DNA from: Nitrososphaerota archaeon
GTDB taxonomy: Archaea; Thermoproteota; Nitrososphaeria; Conexivisphaerales; UBA164
Length of the DNA stretch: 37,094 nucleotides
Assembly (NCBI GenBank): GCA_023381255.1
Contig: JAMCTX010000003.1
Location: forward strand, 64,392 to 101,485
Direction: 5' to 3'
Below the pieces are notes generated by a model. That model was not told the DNA's origin. It searched no databases and was given only the letters and a program-made list of their open reading frames with translations. Both the position numbers and the translations under genes were made by a program. Positions 16,024 to 24,833 of this stretch are shown in pieces. How positions within the stretch are numbered: position 1 is the stretch's first letter; the number at the start of each line of letters is the position of its first letter.

Positions 16024-17481
16024 TTACTTCGCATAATACCATTGTGATTCAGGAGAAACCTTTCCAGCTATTTTTTTCCTGATTGCAAAAACAATTATAA
16101 CTGAGGCTGCTGCAATTACAGCTATCAGCATCAGGTAAATGGAAAAACCCAGAAGGTAATTCAACACGATATTAAACGGCTGGCTTGATGGAGCTGTCTG
16201 GTTGTTTGAAATTACAGGAAGTGGAAGTTCCCTTGAAATATAATACTGGGAAAATCCTGTCTCGCCAGTTGTAACCACCAGTGTGCCATTGACGAGCACA
16301 GTTTGAAGATTAAACGCTGATTCCTCTGTGTCACTGCCAAACGTATATACAGTATAGGGCTCCACATGGCTGCCGTTAGTAAGGGTATAGAACATGTTTA
16401 ATGTGGCATTCATACCGTTAAAAGTGGTTATTTCTCCGTTGCCTTCCCCTGCAAATATTAGTTCCGCATCATAGTAGTTGTTCAGCGGTGTATAACCATA
16501 GCCACTAACTAGAAGGGCGGCACTTTCAATACCGGGCACGTGAATTATAACTGTATCGTAGGTCTGTTTAGCGAATCCATTAATCTGGTATGAGAAATAG
16601 ACGGTTACCCTGTTGGGAGAACTTGTCTCAGATGAGGAAAGAATGAATTCAAACGGCAGCGAATAATGCCTGAAGGGGGTTTCATACGCATAGGCAGACT
16701 CGTTTTGGGTCATGTCACTTATTATCCCGCCCCTTCCATTGATAGATGCAGAACTAAGGGTCGCATTTATCGCTGACGCGTTCCACACGTTGTCGCCGAA
16801 GGACACAGTATCATTATTTGTCTGGAAATCTGCAAAATTCTGCAACCAGTATACATATTGTCCCTGAGTGCCGTTAACCTGAAGCATTACGTTCAGCTGC
16901 AGGCTTGCGCCATACGGTGAAATGTTCACTGGGGGTGTGCCGTTATATGCGTTGATGCTGTATATTTTGGCATAACCTGCTATCCCGGTAGCTGAGACCT
17001 GGTAAGGTACCAGGGCGCCTGAAATATTTTCAACGCCGTAATCCACAATCCCCACGGGCGCTGGGGGTGAGCTGTGCACACCGAAGATGTCAACTGGTAC
17101 CAGTGAGTAGCCGTAACCTACCAATGCTTCACTGGGCGATATTCGGTTATCAATTACTATATAGTAATTTCCATTCTCTGGGGCATTTGCGCTTTCTCTC
17201 ACAGCAGTACCTGAAGATGAGCTTAAGTATGAGGTGATACCGCTGTCGTTAAATAAGGTGAATTGGGTTTGTGTCATGAGGTACACACTCACTGGAACGC
17301 TAGCCTGCACTTGCAGCGTGATCTCCTGACCACGCAAAGCATTCACTTGGATATATTCATAATAATGCGGGGGCAGTGTAAACTGTCCGCCGAACTGGTA
17401 TGCCGGTTGTTGCACCTGTGCTGAACCCAGGGTCAGTGTAAGCGAAACAATAATTATCATGGCCAGCCCCAGGTATTTCAT
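16024..17481 (-). CDS. Thermopsin-family acid protease (peptidase A5), membrane-anchored
   Basis: The 485-residue protein has a signal peptide ([20 protein letters not shown], then A). Thermopsin-family segments follow: [62 protein letters not shown] and [11 protein letters not shown] (about 140-240). Many NxS/T sites suggest N-glycosylation. A C-terminal membrane helix (about 445-465) is followed by a lysine-rich tail that anchors it with the catalytic part outside. It should digest proteins in the acidic medium. The ATG is 26 nt downstream of a TATA-like cttataaat on this strand. A5 proteases are typical of Thermoplasmatales and Sulfolobales. Confidence 0.85.
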   Translation of the reverse strand: MKYLGLAMIIIVSLTLTLGSAQVQQPAYQFGGQFTLPPHYYEYIQVNALRGQEITLQVQASVPVSVYLMTQTQFTLFNDSGITSYLSSSSGTAVRESANAPENGNYYIVIDNRISPSEALVGYGYSLVPVDIFGVHSSPPAPVGIVDYGVENISGALVPYQVSATGIAGYAKIYSINAYNGTPPVNISPYGASLQLNVMLQVNGTQGQYVYWLQNFADFQTNNDTVSFGDNVWNASAINATLSSASINGRGGIISDMTQNESAYAYETPFRHYSLPFEFILSSSETSSPNRVTVYFSYQINGFAKQTYDTVIIHVPGIESAALLVSGYGYTPLNNYYDAELIFAGEGNGEITTFNGMNATLNMFYTLTNGSHVEPYTVYTFGSDTEESAFNLQTVLVNGTLVVTTGETGFSQYYISRELPLPVISNNQTAPSSQPFNIVLNYLLGFSIYLMLIAVIAAASVIIVFAIRKKIAGKVSPESQWYYAK

Positions 17482-17854
17482 TGCTGCATATGTTGCCCGG
17501 AAATTTATAAGCCATTACATAAAATCTGAAATCTAACTGTTTCCTTTGTTTTATCAGCCAGGCCGATATAAAATTTATTGTTGCCATTGCCTTGGATGGC
17601 GGGCAGGCGCAAAAAATGGCATGAACTATACATCACAGTTATCGTAAAAAATTGGCCCCGTTCAGTTGTAGGTTAGATAATCAGAAATAGCAAGCTTAAA
17701 GCGGGTTGCTCACCACATCGTTATGATCAACACAAAGAGGTGAACAAGCCAAAATTATGGATCGTATTAATCGTCTGGGGACGCTTTTAAAAATTAAAAT
17801 CAGTTTTAAAAAACTTAATAAAAAAATATAAGATAACAATGTGATTTAAAAGTT
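17482..17854. other. 373-bp intergenic region with promoters and an imperfect inverted repeat
   Basis: It holds the thermopsin promoter at its left end. The imperfect inverted repeat gggttgctcacc (17703-17714) / ggtgaacaagcc (17739-17750) lies about 105 nt before the next gene. A 26-codon frame at 17596-17676 (MAGRRKKWHELYITVIVKNW...) has a TATA-like atataaaat about 28 nt upstream, so a micro-gene cannot be excluded. A 16-codon frame at 17740 is probably noise. Confidence 0.4.
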
Positions 17855-18385
17855 ATGTCATTACCAGAAGAAATGGGCATTTATGGTGCTATTATATTGG
17901 TCCTGTCGTTATTAATATCGGCAATTATCTCCTTGCGTTTAAGGAGGCCCGGCAAGAGCTTGGGTGTGCCGGATTACGCGAACATTTTTTCTAACATAGT
18001 AGTTGTTTTAAGCGGGGGCGCGCTGATCATATGGGACGTTGCGCTTCAGATAACCGCCTTTGTCCACTGGCTAGTGCTCCTGGTTTACCTGTCATTAATA
18101 ATAATATTATCAGCCTTGCGTCATATCGATAAAATGCGCTTTGTCTTGTTGCCTATAGCGGCAATTTCTGCGATAATGGTAATCCTTATGCTAGCTGATA
18201 TTTTCCTTAATTTGCCTGTAAGCAGTTATTACAATTCCCTCCCGGGTTTTGGGGTATCATATTTGCTGGGATTCGGGCAGCCAGGCACAGCTTCAATATT
18301 TTGGGTGTCTCTTACATTCGTTCTGGTGCTGGCATTTTCAGTTGCGCAGTCGATACTCAGCTTGCTAATTTATATCAAAAAATGA
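17855..18385 (+). CDS. Hypothetical polytopic membrane protein
   Basis: This 176-residue protein has about five hydrophobic helices, for example YGAIILVLSLLISAIISLRL, FVHWLVLLVYLSLIIILSAL, FVLLPIAAISAIMVILMLAD and a C-terminal SLTFVLVLAFSVAQSILSLL. No catalytic motif or known family is recognised. It converges on the pilin-like gene with 20 bp between stops. An AT-rich stretch lies upstream of the ATG. Confidence 0.6.
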   Translation: MSLPEEMGIYGAIILVLSLLISAIISLRLRRPGKSLGVPDYANIFSNIVVVLSGGALIIWDVALQITAFVHWLVLLVYLSLIIILSALRHIDKMRFVLLPIAAISAIMVILMLADIFLNLPVSSYYNSLPGFGVSYLLGFGQPGTASIFWVSLTFVLVLAFSVAQSILSLLIYIKK

Positions 18386-18405
18386 TTAATAAAAAATAAA
18401 AAAAT

Positions 18406-19056
18406 TTAGTAGGAGTTCGAATACCCGCTGGATGAAGAGCTTGATGAAGAGCTTGATGTTGTTGAACTGCTTGTTGAACTGGGCATTACTACGCCACTGT
18501 AGACCATGCCAGGACTTCCTGGAAGCCCCCACCAGTCAGCTGTAAGCACCCATTTTCCGTTTTGGTTTGAATAGACCAGTTCATACGGCAGGTACAGCGT
18601 GTGAACGCTGGTTCCCTTGCCAAGTACATAGTAAAGCGTGGCTGTTACTACTGCTTCAGTGCTGCTTGGGAAGCTCACCTTGTAGTTGTATACTGTCCAG
18701 TAAGTTGGTCCTGCTGCGCTGAAGAATTTGGTCCAGGTTGATGATATGCTGGAACCCGTGTAGGCCACGGTGGTCGTATTTAGCGCGCTCCCATGCACGT
18801 ACCACCAGAGCGATGCTGATGAAGAATACTGTGACATGGTGGCTGTAAGGTTTGCGTCGCCTATTGCTGTCCAGTGCTGAAATGCCAAGGAAGTTACCGT
18901 GTCATAGTTTGAAGTAGACACTGGCTTGGCCGATGTGACTTGCATATAGTAGAGTCCAAAACCCACGCCGGCCACGATGACCAGCACTACTATAATTACT
19001 GCTGCAATTACCGTGGAAATACTGTTCTTTTTTCCAAAAAAGTTTATTTTACTCAC
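18406..19056 (-). CDS. Pilin-like secreted protein with a globular domain and a serine-rich tail
   Basis: The 216-residue protein starts with a short positive leader (MSKINFFGKK) and a long hydrophobic helix (NSISTVIAAVIIVVLVIVAG), the arrangement of archaeal type IV pilin-like proteins processed by a prepilin peptidase near the KK. A single uncleaved N-terminal anchor is the alternative. Residues 50-185 form a soluble domain with the feel of an NTF2/SnoaL-like fold (LAFQHWTAIGDANLTATMSQ ... YELVYSNQNGKWVLTADWWG). The last 30 residues are almost all serine and threonine, ending GYSNSY, probably an extended O-glycosylated stalk. I see no pilus assembly genes nearby. Confidence 0.6.
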   Translation of the reverse strand: MSKINFFGKKNSISTVIAAVIIVVLVIVAGVGFGLYYMQVTSAKPVSTSNYDTVTSLAFQHWTAIGDANLTATMSQYSSSASLWWYVHGSALNTTTVAYTGSSISSTWTKFFSAAGPTYWTVYNYKVSFPSSTEAVVTATLYYVLGKGTSVHTLYLPYELVYSNQNGKWVLTADWWGLPGSPGMVYSGVVMPSSTSSSTTSSSSSSSSSSGYSNSY

Positions 19057-19160
19057 TTTAGCCTATTAACGCGTGTCTTTATTTAACAGTTTTTTGGAAA
19101 TTAATTTCGAAATATTCCAATAAAAGTAAACTATTGGCAATTAAAACAGAGTTATAAAGA

Positions 19161-19189
19161 CGATTATATTTATTTAAGGTAAATAATCG
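19161..19189. promoter_or_regulatory. Imperfect palindrome upstream of the pilin-like gene
   Basis: CGATTAT (19161-19167) and ATAATCG (19183-19189) form a 7-bp inverted repeat in a 229-bp intergenic region, about 105 nt upstream of the pilin-like start. AT-richness makes chance plausible. Confidence 0.3.
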
Positions 19190-19285
19190 ACCATATTGAG
19201 CCACTACTTATATAGTTGATGCCTGCGGTTTTTAAATATCAAATAATGGTACACGATGTTGACATATGCATTGCGCGAAAAATCT

Positions 19286-19738
19286 CTACCTCTTAAGCAT
19301 CAATTTCGAATATTCTTCATACATGCAGCGATCCTGAATCACGGTTATGCCTTTCATTTCGGCTTTTTGCGCTGCGCCATCATTTGCTATGCCCTTCTGC
19401 ATCCAGATCACCCTTACATCTTGCCTCTTAATTGATTCATTTACTATTTCCGGCACTTCTTCAGACGGCCTGAATATTTGCACTATATCTATTTTGTCAG
19501 GCACTTCATGCAGGGATGCATAGGACTTTCTTCCAAGTATGCTTTCAGCGCTTGGATTCACTGGTATAACATTGTAGCCGACAGACAGCAGGAACTTTGG
19601 CACAAAGTGGGCCCATTTGGATGGGTCCTTTGAAAATCCAACGCACGCTATGGTCCTGTAAGAAGTTAAAACTTCAATTATTTTCGAATCATCAACGCTG
19701 TCCATGTTATAAAATTCCGGTCTCTGATTTATTTGCAT
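19286..19738 (-). CDS. CoA-binding domain protein (YccU-like)
   Basis: This 150-residue single-domain Rossmann protein has the CoA_binding_2 pattern: TIACVGFSKDPSKWAHFVPK (about 29-48), YNVIPVNPSAESILGRKSY, DIVQIFRPSEEVPEIVNESI and VIWMQKGIANDGAAQ. The length equals that of the stand-alone family, which binds CoA or a nucleotide and has no settled cellular role. The first ATG is used as start, but a later start at codon 12 (MDSVDDSK) is equally possible. Confidence 0.85.
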   Translation of the reverse strand: MQINQRPEFYNMDSVDDSKIIEVLTSYRTIACVGFSKDPSKWAHFVPKFLLSVGYNVIPVNPSAESILGRKSYASLHEVPDKIDIVQIFRPSEEVPEIVNESIKRQDVRVIWMQKGIANDGAAQKAEMKGITVIQDRCMYEEYSKLMLKR

Positions 19739-19894
19739 TTCCCGGTAATTTTAAAACGTGTCAGGAATTTGGAGAGAGCAGCAGTTATACAATAATTCAG
19801 GATGTGGGTTTCTATAAAGCTCTTGATTTTGTTACTGGTATAAAATAATAGGCATTCCTGTGCTCAGGTAATTTTACAGTGAAGATCATTGACC

Positions 19895-19940
19895 TCTGCA
19901 ACCTGCCCCGTCAGGGCTCAGGGAGGATTGGTATGCCCCA
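19895..19940 (+). other. Hairpin resembling a transposon right-end scar
   Basis: GCCC (19905-19908), loop cgtca, GGGC (19914-19917), then a gggaggattgg tail. This resembles the GC hairpin plus GGGGAGG-like end often seen at IS200/IS605-type right ends. No transposase gene lies beside it. Confidence 0.25.
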
Positions 19941-20015
19941 GCCTTTAAAACAGGCAGTTCTGAAGCCTTGAGATCCAACGGGAATGTTAATATACATTTT
20001 TTGCCTTTGCAAGGC

Positions 20016-20606
20016 ATGGAAAATTCATTCCTGTTAATTTCTACAGTGGCAGCACTTATTGCAGTTTTTCACATGCTTGCTCCTGACCACTGGCTGCCAG
20101 TAACAATAATATCAGAAACACGGAGGTTTTCAAATGCAAAAAAATACAGCATAACCGCCTCGATAGCCCTCTTACATGGCACGCTATCCTCTGCAATAGC
20201 CCTGGCCATTCTTTATGTTGGCCTGGTTTTTCTGAAACAGTTCGATCGGTACATCATATTTTCAGGGTTGATACTGCTCATAATAGTAGGAGCGTATTTC
20301 GTGGTGAACGGTTTCCTAGAAAGGAACGCGGATTCAATAGCCGGCAATGCGTCCATTGCTGTGAGCGCGTTGCCTGATTTCGCGATAATCCCATTGCTTT
20401 TGTCCGGTTCAAGTTTCAGCTTGTACCAGATTGGGTTGATCATAGCGATATTCATATCTGCTGGAATTGCGTCGCTTTTGGCCGTGGTGGCAGCTGCTTC
20501 ATTTGCAACTGGTTTTGCTTTGAGGAAATTGAGCCCGGCATACTTTGATTACATAATTGGCGCCATCATGTTTATTACAGCGGCATCGCTTTATTTTGGT
20601 TTGTGA
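20016..20606 (+). CDS. HX4DH-motif membrane protein (NicO/RcnA-like metal transporter candidate)
   Basis: The protein has 196 residues from the ATG at 20016 and about six membrane helices. Helix 1 carries HMLAPDHWLP (H19, D24, H25), an HX4DH motif like the metal-binding helix of NicO and NiCoT nickel/cobalt transporters. Helix 2 has another histidine (ALLHGTLSSAIALA). Membrane export or uptake of a divalent metal is a reasonable but unproven guess. The ATG is preferred because a TATA-like ttaatatac lies about 26 nt upstream; a TTG at 19968 would add 16 residues and has its own TATA-like box. The IS607 element begins 17 bp after the stop. Confidence 0.6.
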   Translation: MENSFLLISTVAALIAVFHMLAPDHWLPVTIISETRRFSNAKKYSITASIALLHGTLSSAIALAILYVGLVFLKQFDRYIIFSGLILLIIVGAYFVVNGFLERNADSIAGNASIAVSALPDFAIIPLLLSGSSFSLYQIGLIIAIFISAGIASLLAVVAAASFATGFALRKLSPAYFDYIIGAIMFITAASLYFGL

Positions 20607-20622
20607 GCTGCCGCTTCGCTAA

Positions 20623-20880
20623 AGGGTTGGTATCACGCATATCATTGCGTATTAATGACGCAGCGCACACTTACCCACCTTGCGGTGCCGGCTTAACCCC
20701 ATTGCCGGTAGCCTGCGGGCTCCCACCGCACTCCCCACCCTTTCGCTCCCCCTCATCTCTTATCAGGGGCCCTCTGGCAGGGCGTCCTGTGAGGACGGCT
20801 TGACCATTGCCCCCCACGTTCTTCCCCACACTGCCTTTCCTTCCTGGTGGCTCCATGTATGGGTCCTTTGGGGAGCCGTA
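20623..20880 (-). ncRNA. Putative omegaRNA scaffold overlapping the tnpB 3' end
   Basis: This GC-rich, structured stretch is conserved with remnant A and is the expected source of the TnpB guide RNA. The same hairpins are present (CCGGC/GCCGG and ACGCA/TGCGT). The guide would be the flank read on the minus strand from 20622 (ttagcgaagcggcagc), which runs into the stop region of the gene at 20016-20606. The glycine- and proline-rich TnpB tail is what such an RNA gives when translated. Confidence 0.55.
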
Positions 20881-22197
20881 GCCATAGAGGGATGTCCATA
20901 CATACTGCACGGGCACCCTTTCCCTAGGCCTGCCGACCGCAATCGGCCCGTTCAACCATTCGCCGTAACCGTAAAACCTCTTGCCTATGCAAAGTGCAGC
21001 AGATTCGTGTATTGACAGCCCATACATCTCCCTGTACTTCCTGTCACCTATTTTTGACGTATATGCAGGGTTAACCGTGAAGAGGGGAATGCCTTCCTTC
21101 CATGACCTATCCATGATGTTCTCGGCAAACTTCTTCCTCACGAACGCGTGTATGATCCTGTTTCCCTTCCTCCTAAAGCTTTTGTTGTCCCTCATGTTCA
21201 AATCCTCCATTACAATTGCTCCGGCATTGTTGTTCTTTGCATAATCAATTATCCCCTTCACAATTGAACCGACAATTTCGTCTCTCTTTCCCTCAGAAGC
21301 GTAAACAAGCCTGTCGTCCCTGAAGAACTTGTGACCAACGATGTTACCGTCATTCTTCACTATTGCAACTGCAAAGCCTTCAGGGTTGCTGTCTATAGCG
21401 CAAACCCTTTCGGGCATTGATTCCAGTTGTGGACTGCCTATTTCAAAGCTCACATGAGCAAAGTACCTTCCATCCTTCCTTACAATCCTTACGGAATAAG
21501 CTTTTCCGGAGGAAAGCATGTTTTCCAGATATTGCGTATATTTCTCTGGCACGTTTACGCTGAACCACTTCCTTTCGTTCTTGACCCTGATTGTCCCTTT
21601 TCCGGTTTTCCTTTCATCAATTTTGTGCGGGAAGTTTATGCCTATTTTGTTCACGCTTAGCCTTATGTTTGCGTTACCCTTCTGGTTTGCCTGCCCAATG
21701 GAATAAACCTGGTCATTTCGTGAGCTCTTCCATTCATCCCTGCTGATTTTTCCCTCCACCCTTTCTGTAAACAGCTGCCTGCCCCCGAAAATGACCTTTG
21801 GCAAAGTTCCGTTCATGACGTGCTCCTTCAGTATATCCTTCCTCTTTTCCAAAGCCTTAAGCCTTGACTGCAGCCTTTGGCTGCCTTTTTTCGCTTTCTC
21901 CAATGCTTTTTCAACGCTTTCAATTTTGTCATAGGTGTCAGAAAGGTACAATGGTAACAGTTCCTTCTGGCTCTCAATCATTGCCTCCGCATCCTTTGCA
22001 GCGTGCTCAAAGTACCTCCAGTTAAGGGATAACGTTGTATCCTGAAGCAGATGCACCGTCTGGTTTACCGTGTTACCCTCAAGCAGCCTGTTGAACGCGA
22101 ACCTCCTTGCGGAACAGTAGCGCGACATCAGGTCGTCTATCATTGCTCTGTCTTCCATTGACAGTCCAGTGAGCTCAAGCTTGAAGGTGAACTGCAT
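20671..22197 (-). CDS. tnpB: TnpB RNA-guided nuclease, zinc-ribbon-less variant
   Basis: The 508-residue protein has a helical N-terminal half (to about 250) and RuvC motifs: RVCAIDSNPEGFAVAI with D269, and GAIVMEDLN with E331. The region that normally holds the zinc ribbon and third RuvC aspartate reads NPAYTSKIGDRKYREMYGLS (376-395), then IHESAALCIG: there is no CxxC pair and the DRDxNAA-type aspartate is H397/E398. I recall this NPAYTS...GLSxHxAA pattern from a distinct TnpB-related clade. The last 60 residues are low complexity and overlap the putative omegaRNA. TnpB normally cuts a DNA target next to a motif and helps retain the element. It is probably expressed from the IS607 element; cleavage activity needs proof. 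Confidence 0.85.
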   Translation of the reverse strand: MQFTFKLELTGLSMEDRAMIDDLMSRYCSARRFAFNRLLEGNTVNQTVHLLQDTTLSLNWRYFEHAAKDAEAMIESQKELLPLYLSDTYDKIESVEKALEKAKKGSQRLQSRLKALEKRKDILKEHVMNGTLPKVIFGGRQLFTERVEGKISRDEWKSSRNDQVYSIGQANQKGNANIRLSVNKIGINFPHKIDERKTGKGTIRVKNERKWFSVNVPEKYTQYLENMLSSGKAYSVRIVRKDGRYFAHVSFEIGSPQLESMPERVCAIDSNPEGFAVAIVKNDGNIVGHKFFRDDRLVYASEGKRDEIVGSIVKGIIDYAKNNNAGAIVMEDLNMRDNKSFRRKGNRIIHAFVRKKFAENIMDRSWKEGIPLFTVNPAYTSKIGDRKYREMYGLSIHESAALCIGKRFYGYGEWLNGPIAVGRPRERVPVQYVWTSLYGYGSPKDPYMEPPGRKGSVGKNVGGNGQAVLTGRPARGPLIRDEGERKGGECGGSPQATGNGVKPAPQGG

Positions 22198-22206
22198 CCT
22201 TTAACC

Positions 22207-22236
22207 CCCCTCAATTATTGTATGGTATTTGAGGGG
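22207..22236 (-). repeat. Hairpin between tnpA remnant and tnpB
   Basis: CCCCTCAA (22207-22214) and TTGAGGGG (22229-22236) form a perfect 8-bp stem with a 14-nt loop, ending 10 bp before the tnpB start. It could act as a terminator or translation control for tnpB inside the element. Confidence 0.5.
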
Positions 22237-22318
22237 AACTCTTCCATAAATCCTTTACGAGAATGATTGAACTACAGATATCATGTCATTCACACATTCA
22301 TGCTCCTTCTTTATATCA

Positions 22319-22748
22319 TCAAACACCGTCTCTGCATTGTGCAAATTTGCGCACTGCTGAAGGCAATTGAACCCCAACCGTGTCCTTATAGTCAGCAACA
22401 ATTACATCAGCGGACCTTGATGAAATCAGCCTCAATGCTCGCAACAGCTTAGGCTTCTTATCGTTCAGCGCTGAGCCTTCATACACGATTTTGTATCCCT
22501 TGACTAGGTTTTAAGGTGCTCAAACTGCCTTTCCAGGCCATCCTTTTGGTCATATGAAGATACGCTAAATATATTACCGCCCGGGTTTCTGAACTCGCTG
22601 TTCTTTCCCCATTATCCTCGCTATTAGGCATCCTACCAATGGTTTTAACGGCCCTGATTTTGTCCTGATATATTCACCTTTTCATCGTTGGAAACGATAT
22701 CCCTCTCCGCTGTTTTCCTGTTACAGGGAAGAACCTTTCCTCGGTCAT
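22319..22748 (-). pseudogene. tnpA: IS607-type serine recombinase (tnpA), frameshifted
   Basis: Read on the minus strand from the ATG at 22748, three frames give consecutive family segments. First an HTH-like part (FPTMKR, stop, IYQDKIRAVKTIGRMPNSE). Then the catalytic-domain start FSVSSYDQKDGLERQFEHLK, with the serine of the resolvase SxxxQ motif. Then KGYKIVYEGSALNDKKPKLL and VIVADYKD, matching the SGLNxxRxGLxxLL and VVVxYKDRL segments of IS607 TnpA. The frames are broken by stop codons and shifts, and the expected RLaRFGF segment has become TVGVQLP. The gene is dead. The order tnpA-tnpB supports the IS607 assignment. Confidence 0.75.
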
Positions 22749-22857
22749 AGTATATATAATAACAATAGTGATATTCAAAGATATTTAAGAATTTAACTAG
22801 TTAAAAGCGCCTTCCATACAGTTCTGCAAAAAATATTGGTTGTAAAGCCGGCGATTT

Positions 22858-24177
22858 CTAATTCCGGTTTCTGGAACCGCGCACGAGCCTCACACCGGCA
22901 ATTATCCCTATAAGCATGCCCGCAGCAATTGAAATTAGCCCCACTGTAGAAAGCGGGAATTCGTAAGGTATGATGTTGCTGTACAGCCCGTAAACCATGA
23001 GCATAACTGATGCCGCGGCTAAAATTAAATCATAAAATTTTCTGGCGTTGATCTTCTTGGTGAACAGGGGAAATACAAAGGCGGTTATCGCATGGGAAGC
23101 ATAGAGGGTTACAAGAGAAGCTTCCGTTGAGAGCAGGTAGAGAAGGGTCAGGTTGCCAAAAGCTATGCCCGCAAGGTTAATCACCATAAAGAACGCACCC
23201 ACTGAAACTATTGATATGAGCATGCTTTTATGGAGCATTACATGCGTAAGCCTTGCCAGGGCAACGTAAGCCGCCATTGCTGAACCTATCAGGCTTGAAA
23301 CGGTAAAAACCAGTATTGCCAGCGCAAAGCCATTCCCAAGGTACATGCTTGCAAGGTAAAAGCCCGGATATTGAGTAACAGATAACATGTGGTTGACGCC
23401 CGAACTGGTATATCCTGCCCCGGCAATTTCAAAATACGACGCAAACAGTACCAGCGCAGAGGCAACAATATACGCCAGTATGTATGACCTCCCCACGGTC
23501 CTGCCTTTTCCCTCCGCTTCGTAACCCAGGAAAAAGGTAACCCCGCCCCCCACCATCACAAATCCCACACCTAATGCCCCGCCGAAAAAGCTCCCAACCG
23601 GCACTTTAAACGCAAGGGGAGCCATTGACAGACCAGTTACCGAAAGCACTTTAAGGCCCAGTACCGCGATCAGTATTCCTTCAATGGTGGATGATACCAG
23701 CGCATAATAGAAGGGCACCTTAAGGCCAGAAATCATGAACCCTATAAGCAGGAAAGCAAGGCCGAATTCTATCAGGTCATCAACCATGGGGCTCAGTTTA
23801 AAGAAAGATGTAAGAACTATGCCTGTGATATAAGCAGTTGACGAAGGCAGGTAAATCGCATAGCTTATCCAGTATAGCCAGCCAGATATTCTTCCAACAG
23901 TTTCCCCGCCCCCGCTCCTGGCAAAATCATATATCCCTCCTGCGCTGGCTATATATTTGGAATACCGGTAACCTATCAGGACCCACATAAAATATATTAT
24001 CACGCCCAGTATTCCAGCCAGGGTTGTGGATACCAGCGAATATGTCATTGCAAATGTAAGATATGCGGAAACTGAACCTAGGGGCGCGATAGAGCTGATT
24101 GCCTGAGCTACTACCAGGTACGGTTTCAATGAAGATTCCTTCAGTTCAAGCTTGCGCACGGTGATGTAATTGCGCAA
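22858..24177 (-). CDS. APC-superfamily amino-acid permease
   Basis: This 439-residue protein has about 12 membrane helices. The N-terminal helix region reads AQAISSIAPLGSVSAYLTFA (about 29-48), then a conserved YSKYIASAGGIYDFARSGGG segment (about 73-92) that corresponds to the SAGGxYxY/F turn of APC transporters. It differs from the permease at 328 in sequence, so it is not a recent duplicate. The TTG start follows an AT-rich promoter-like region. It should carry amino acids; the substrate is unknown. It converges on the IS607 element with 49 bp between. Confidence 0.8.
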   Translation of the reverse strand: MRNYITVRKLELKESSLKPYLVVAQAISSIAPLGSVSAYLTFAMTYSLVSTTLAGILGVIIYFMWVLIGYRYSKYIASAGGIYDFARSGGGETVGRISGWLYWISYAIYLPSSTAYITGIVLTSFFKLSPMVDDLIEFGLAFLLIGFMISGLKVPFYYALVSSTIEGILIAVLGLKVLSVTGLSMAPLAFKVPVGSFFGGALGVGFVMVGGGVTFFLGYEAEGKGRTVGRSYILAYIVASALVLFASYFEIAGAGYTSSGVNHMLSVTQYPGFYLASMYLGNGFALAILVFTVSSLIGSAMAAYVALARLTHVMLHKSMLISIVSVGAFFMVINLAGIAFGNLTLLYLLSTEASLVTLYASHAITAFVFPLFTKKINARKFYDLILAAASVMLMVYGLYSNIIPYEFPLSTVGLISIAAGMLIGIIAGVRLVRGSRNRN

Positions 24178-24281
24178 TAGTTTTTATTTTTTAGTTAACA
24201 TATTAAACTAATATATATGGCGAGCTTTCATGCTATGCTTAAGAAAAGCAAATATACAGCTTATCGGCTTAATCGTTACAT

Positions 24282-24656
24282 TTGCCGGAATTTTGGAAGC
24301 AATATGCGTCAATTGAGGCCGCCCTTAAGCTAAAGCCTGATGAATTTATCAAAAACACCAGTGTAAGGGAAAGGGCGATAACTGGGATAAAGGGGCTTGC
24401 TGAACTGATAAATAAAAGGGGCGAGGAGCTTTTGAAAAGGAGAGGGATAAGCAACGAACTGGGACTGCCGGCTGCACTTTCATCGCTCAGGGTAATAAAT
24501 GGACCGGTTGCAGATGAGCTTTCTGAGCTTCTGGAGCTTGAAAGTAACATAGAAAGAGCCGATATAGCGCTGGTTTATTCAAATTTGGTGAGATTTATGG
24601 AAGTGTTTGAAGAGGTTTATCTGGCAATCGAGGAATCACTTACTGAAAACAAATGA
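24282..24656 (+). CDS. Hypothetical helical protein
   Basis: This 124-residue soluble protein is predicted almost wholly alpha-helical and acidic toward the end (SELLELESNIERADIALVYS, FMEVFEEVYLAIEESLTENK). It has no cysteine, no membrane helix and no motif I recognise. The TTG start is provisional. It is divergent from the permease gene, with 104 bp between starts, and nothing in the context suggests a role. Confidence 0.5.
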   Translation: MPEFWKQYASIEAALKLKPDEFIKNTSVRERAITGIKGLAELINKRGEELLKRRGISNELGLPAALSSLRVINGPVADELSELLELESNIERADIALVYSNLVRFMEVFEEVYLAIEESLTENK

Positions 24657-24717
24657 AACCAGGCTAGCCCAAAAATTGTTTGTAAATGCTTTTAAGAATT
24701 AGTGGTTTCATCATTTC

Positions 24718-24777
24718 ATGGCAAGTTTTTCTGACATATTGTTCTTTTCAGCAGTGATGGGTCTAACAATTTATTGA
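24718..24777 (+). pseudogene. N-terminal stub of a membrane protein gene
   Basis: An ATG about 24 nt downstream of a TATA-like cttttaagaatt starts MASFSDILFFSAVMGLTIY and then hits TGA. The peptide looks like the first membrane helix of a longer protein; the start of ZIP-type metal transporters is similar, but the match is only by feel. A DDE insertion sequence starts about 57 bp downstream. I do not see the rest of the gene beyond it. Confidence 0.35.
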
Positions 24778-24833
24778 TCATGTGACAAGAAAACCTTTGC
24801 TTTCAAGCAAAGAATGAATTGTCAAAAATGGAG

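Larger units (their letters stand above)
20623..22808 (-). mobile_element. IS607-type element C: decayed tnpA, intact tnpB
   Basis: The right tip is set by the end of homology with remnant A (20623). The left tip is set by the shared gcttttaactagttaaat ending at 22808, with the palindrome TTTAACTAGTTAAA at 22792-22805. Between them lie a frameshifted serine recombinase gene and an intact tnpB, the gene order of IS607-family elements. With tnpA broken, the element can move only if a recombinase is supplied in trans. Confidence 0.75.

Noticed and set aside
18420-18475. Short tandem repeat (gatgaagagctt)
   Set aside because: It is the codon pattern of the serine-rich tail of the pilin-like protein, not an independent repeat element.
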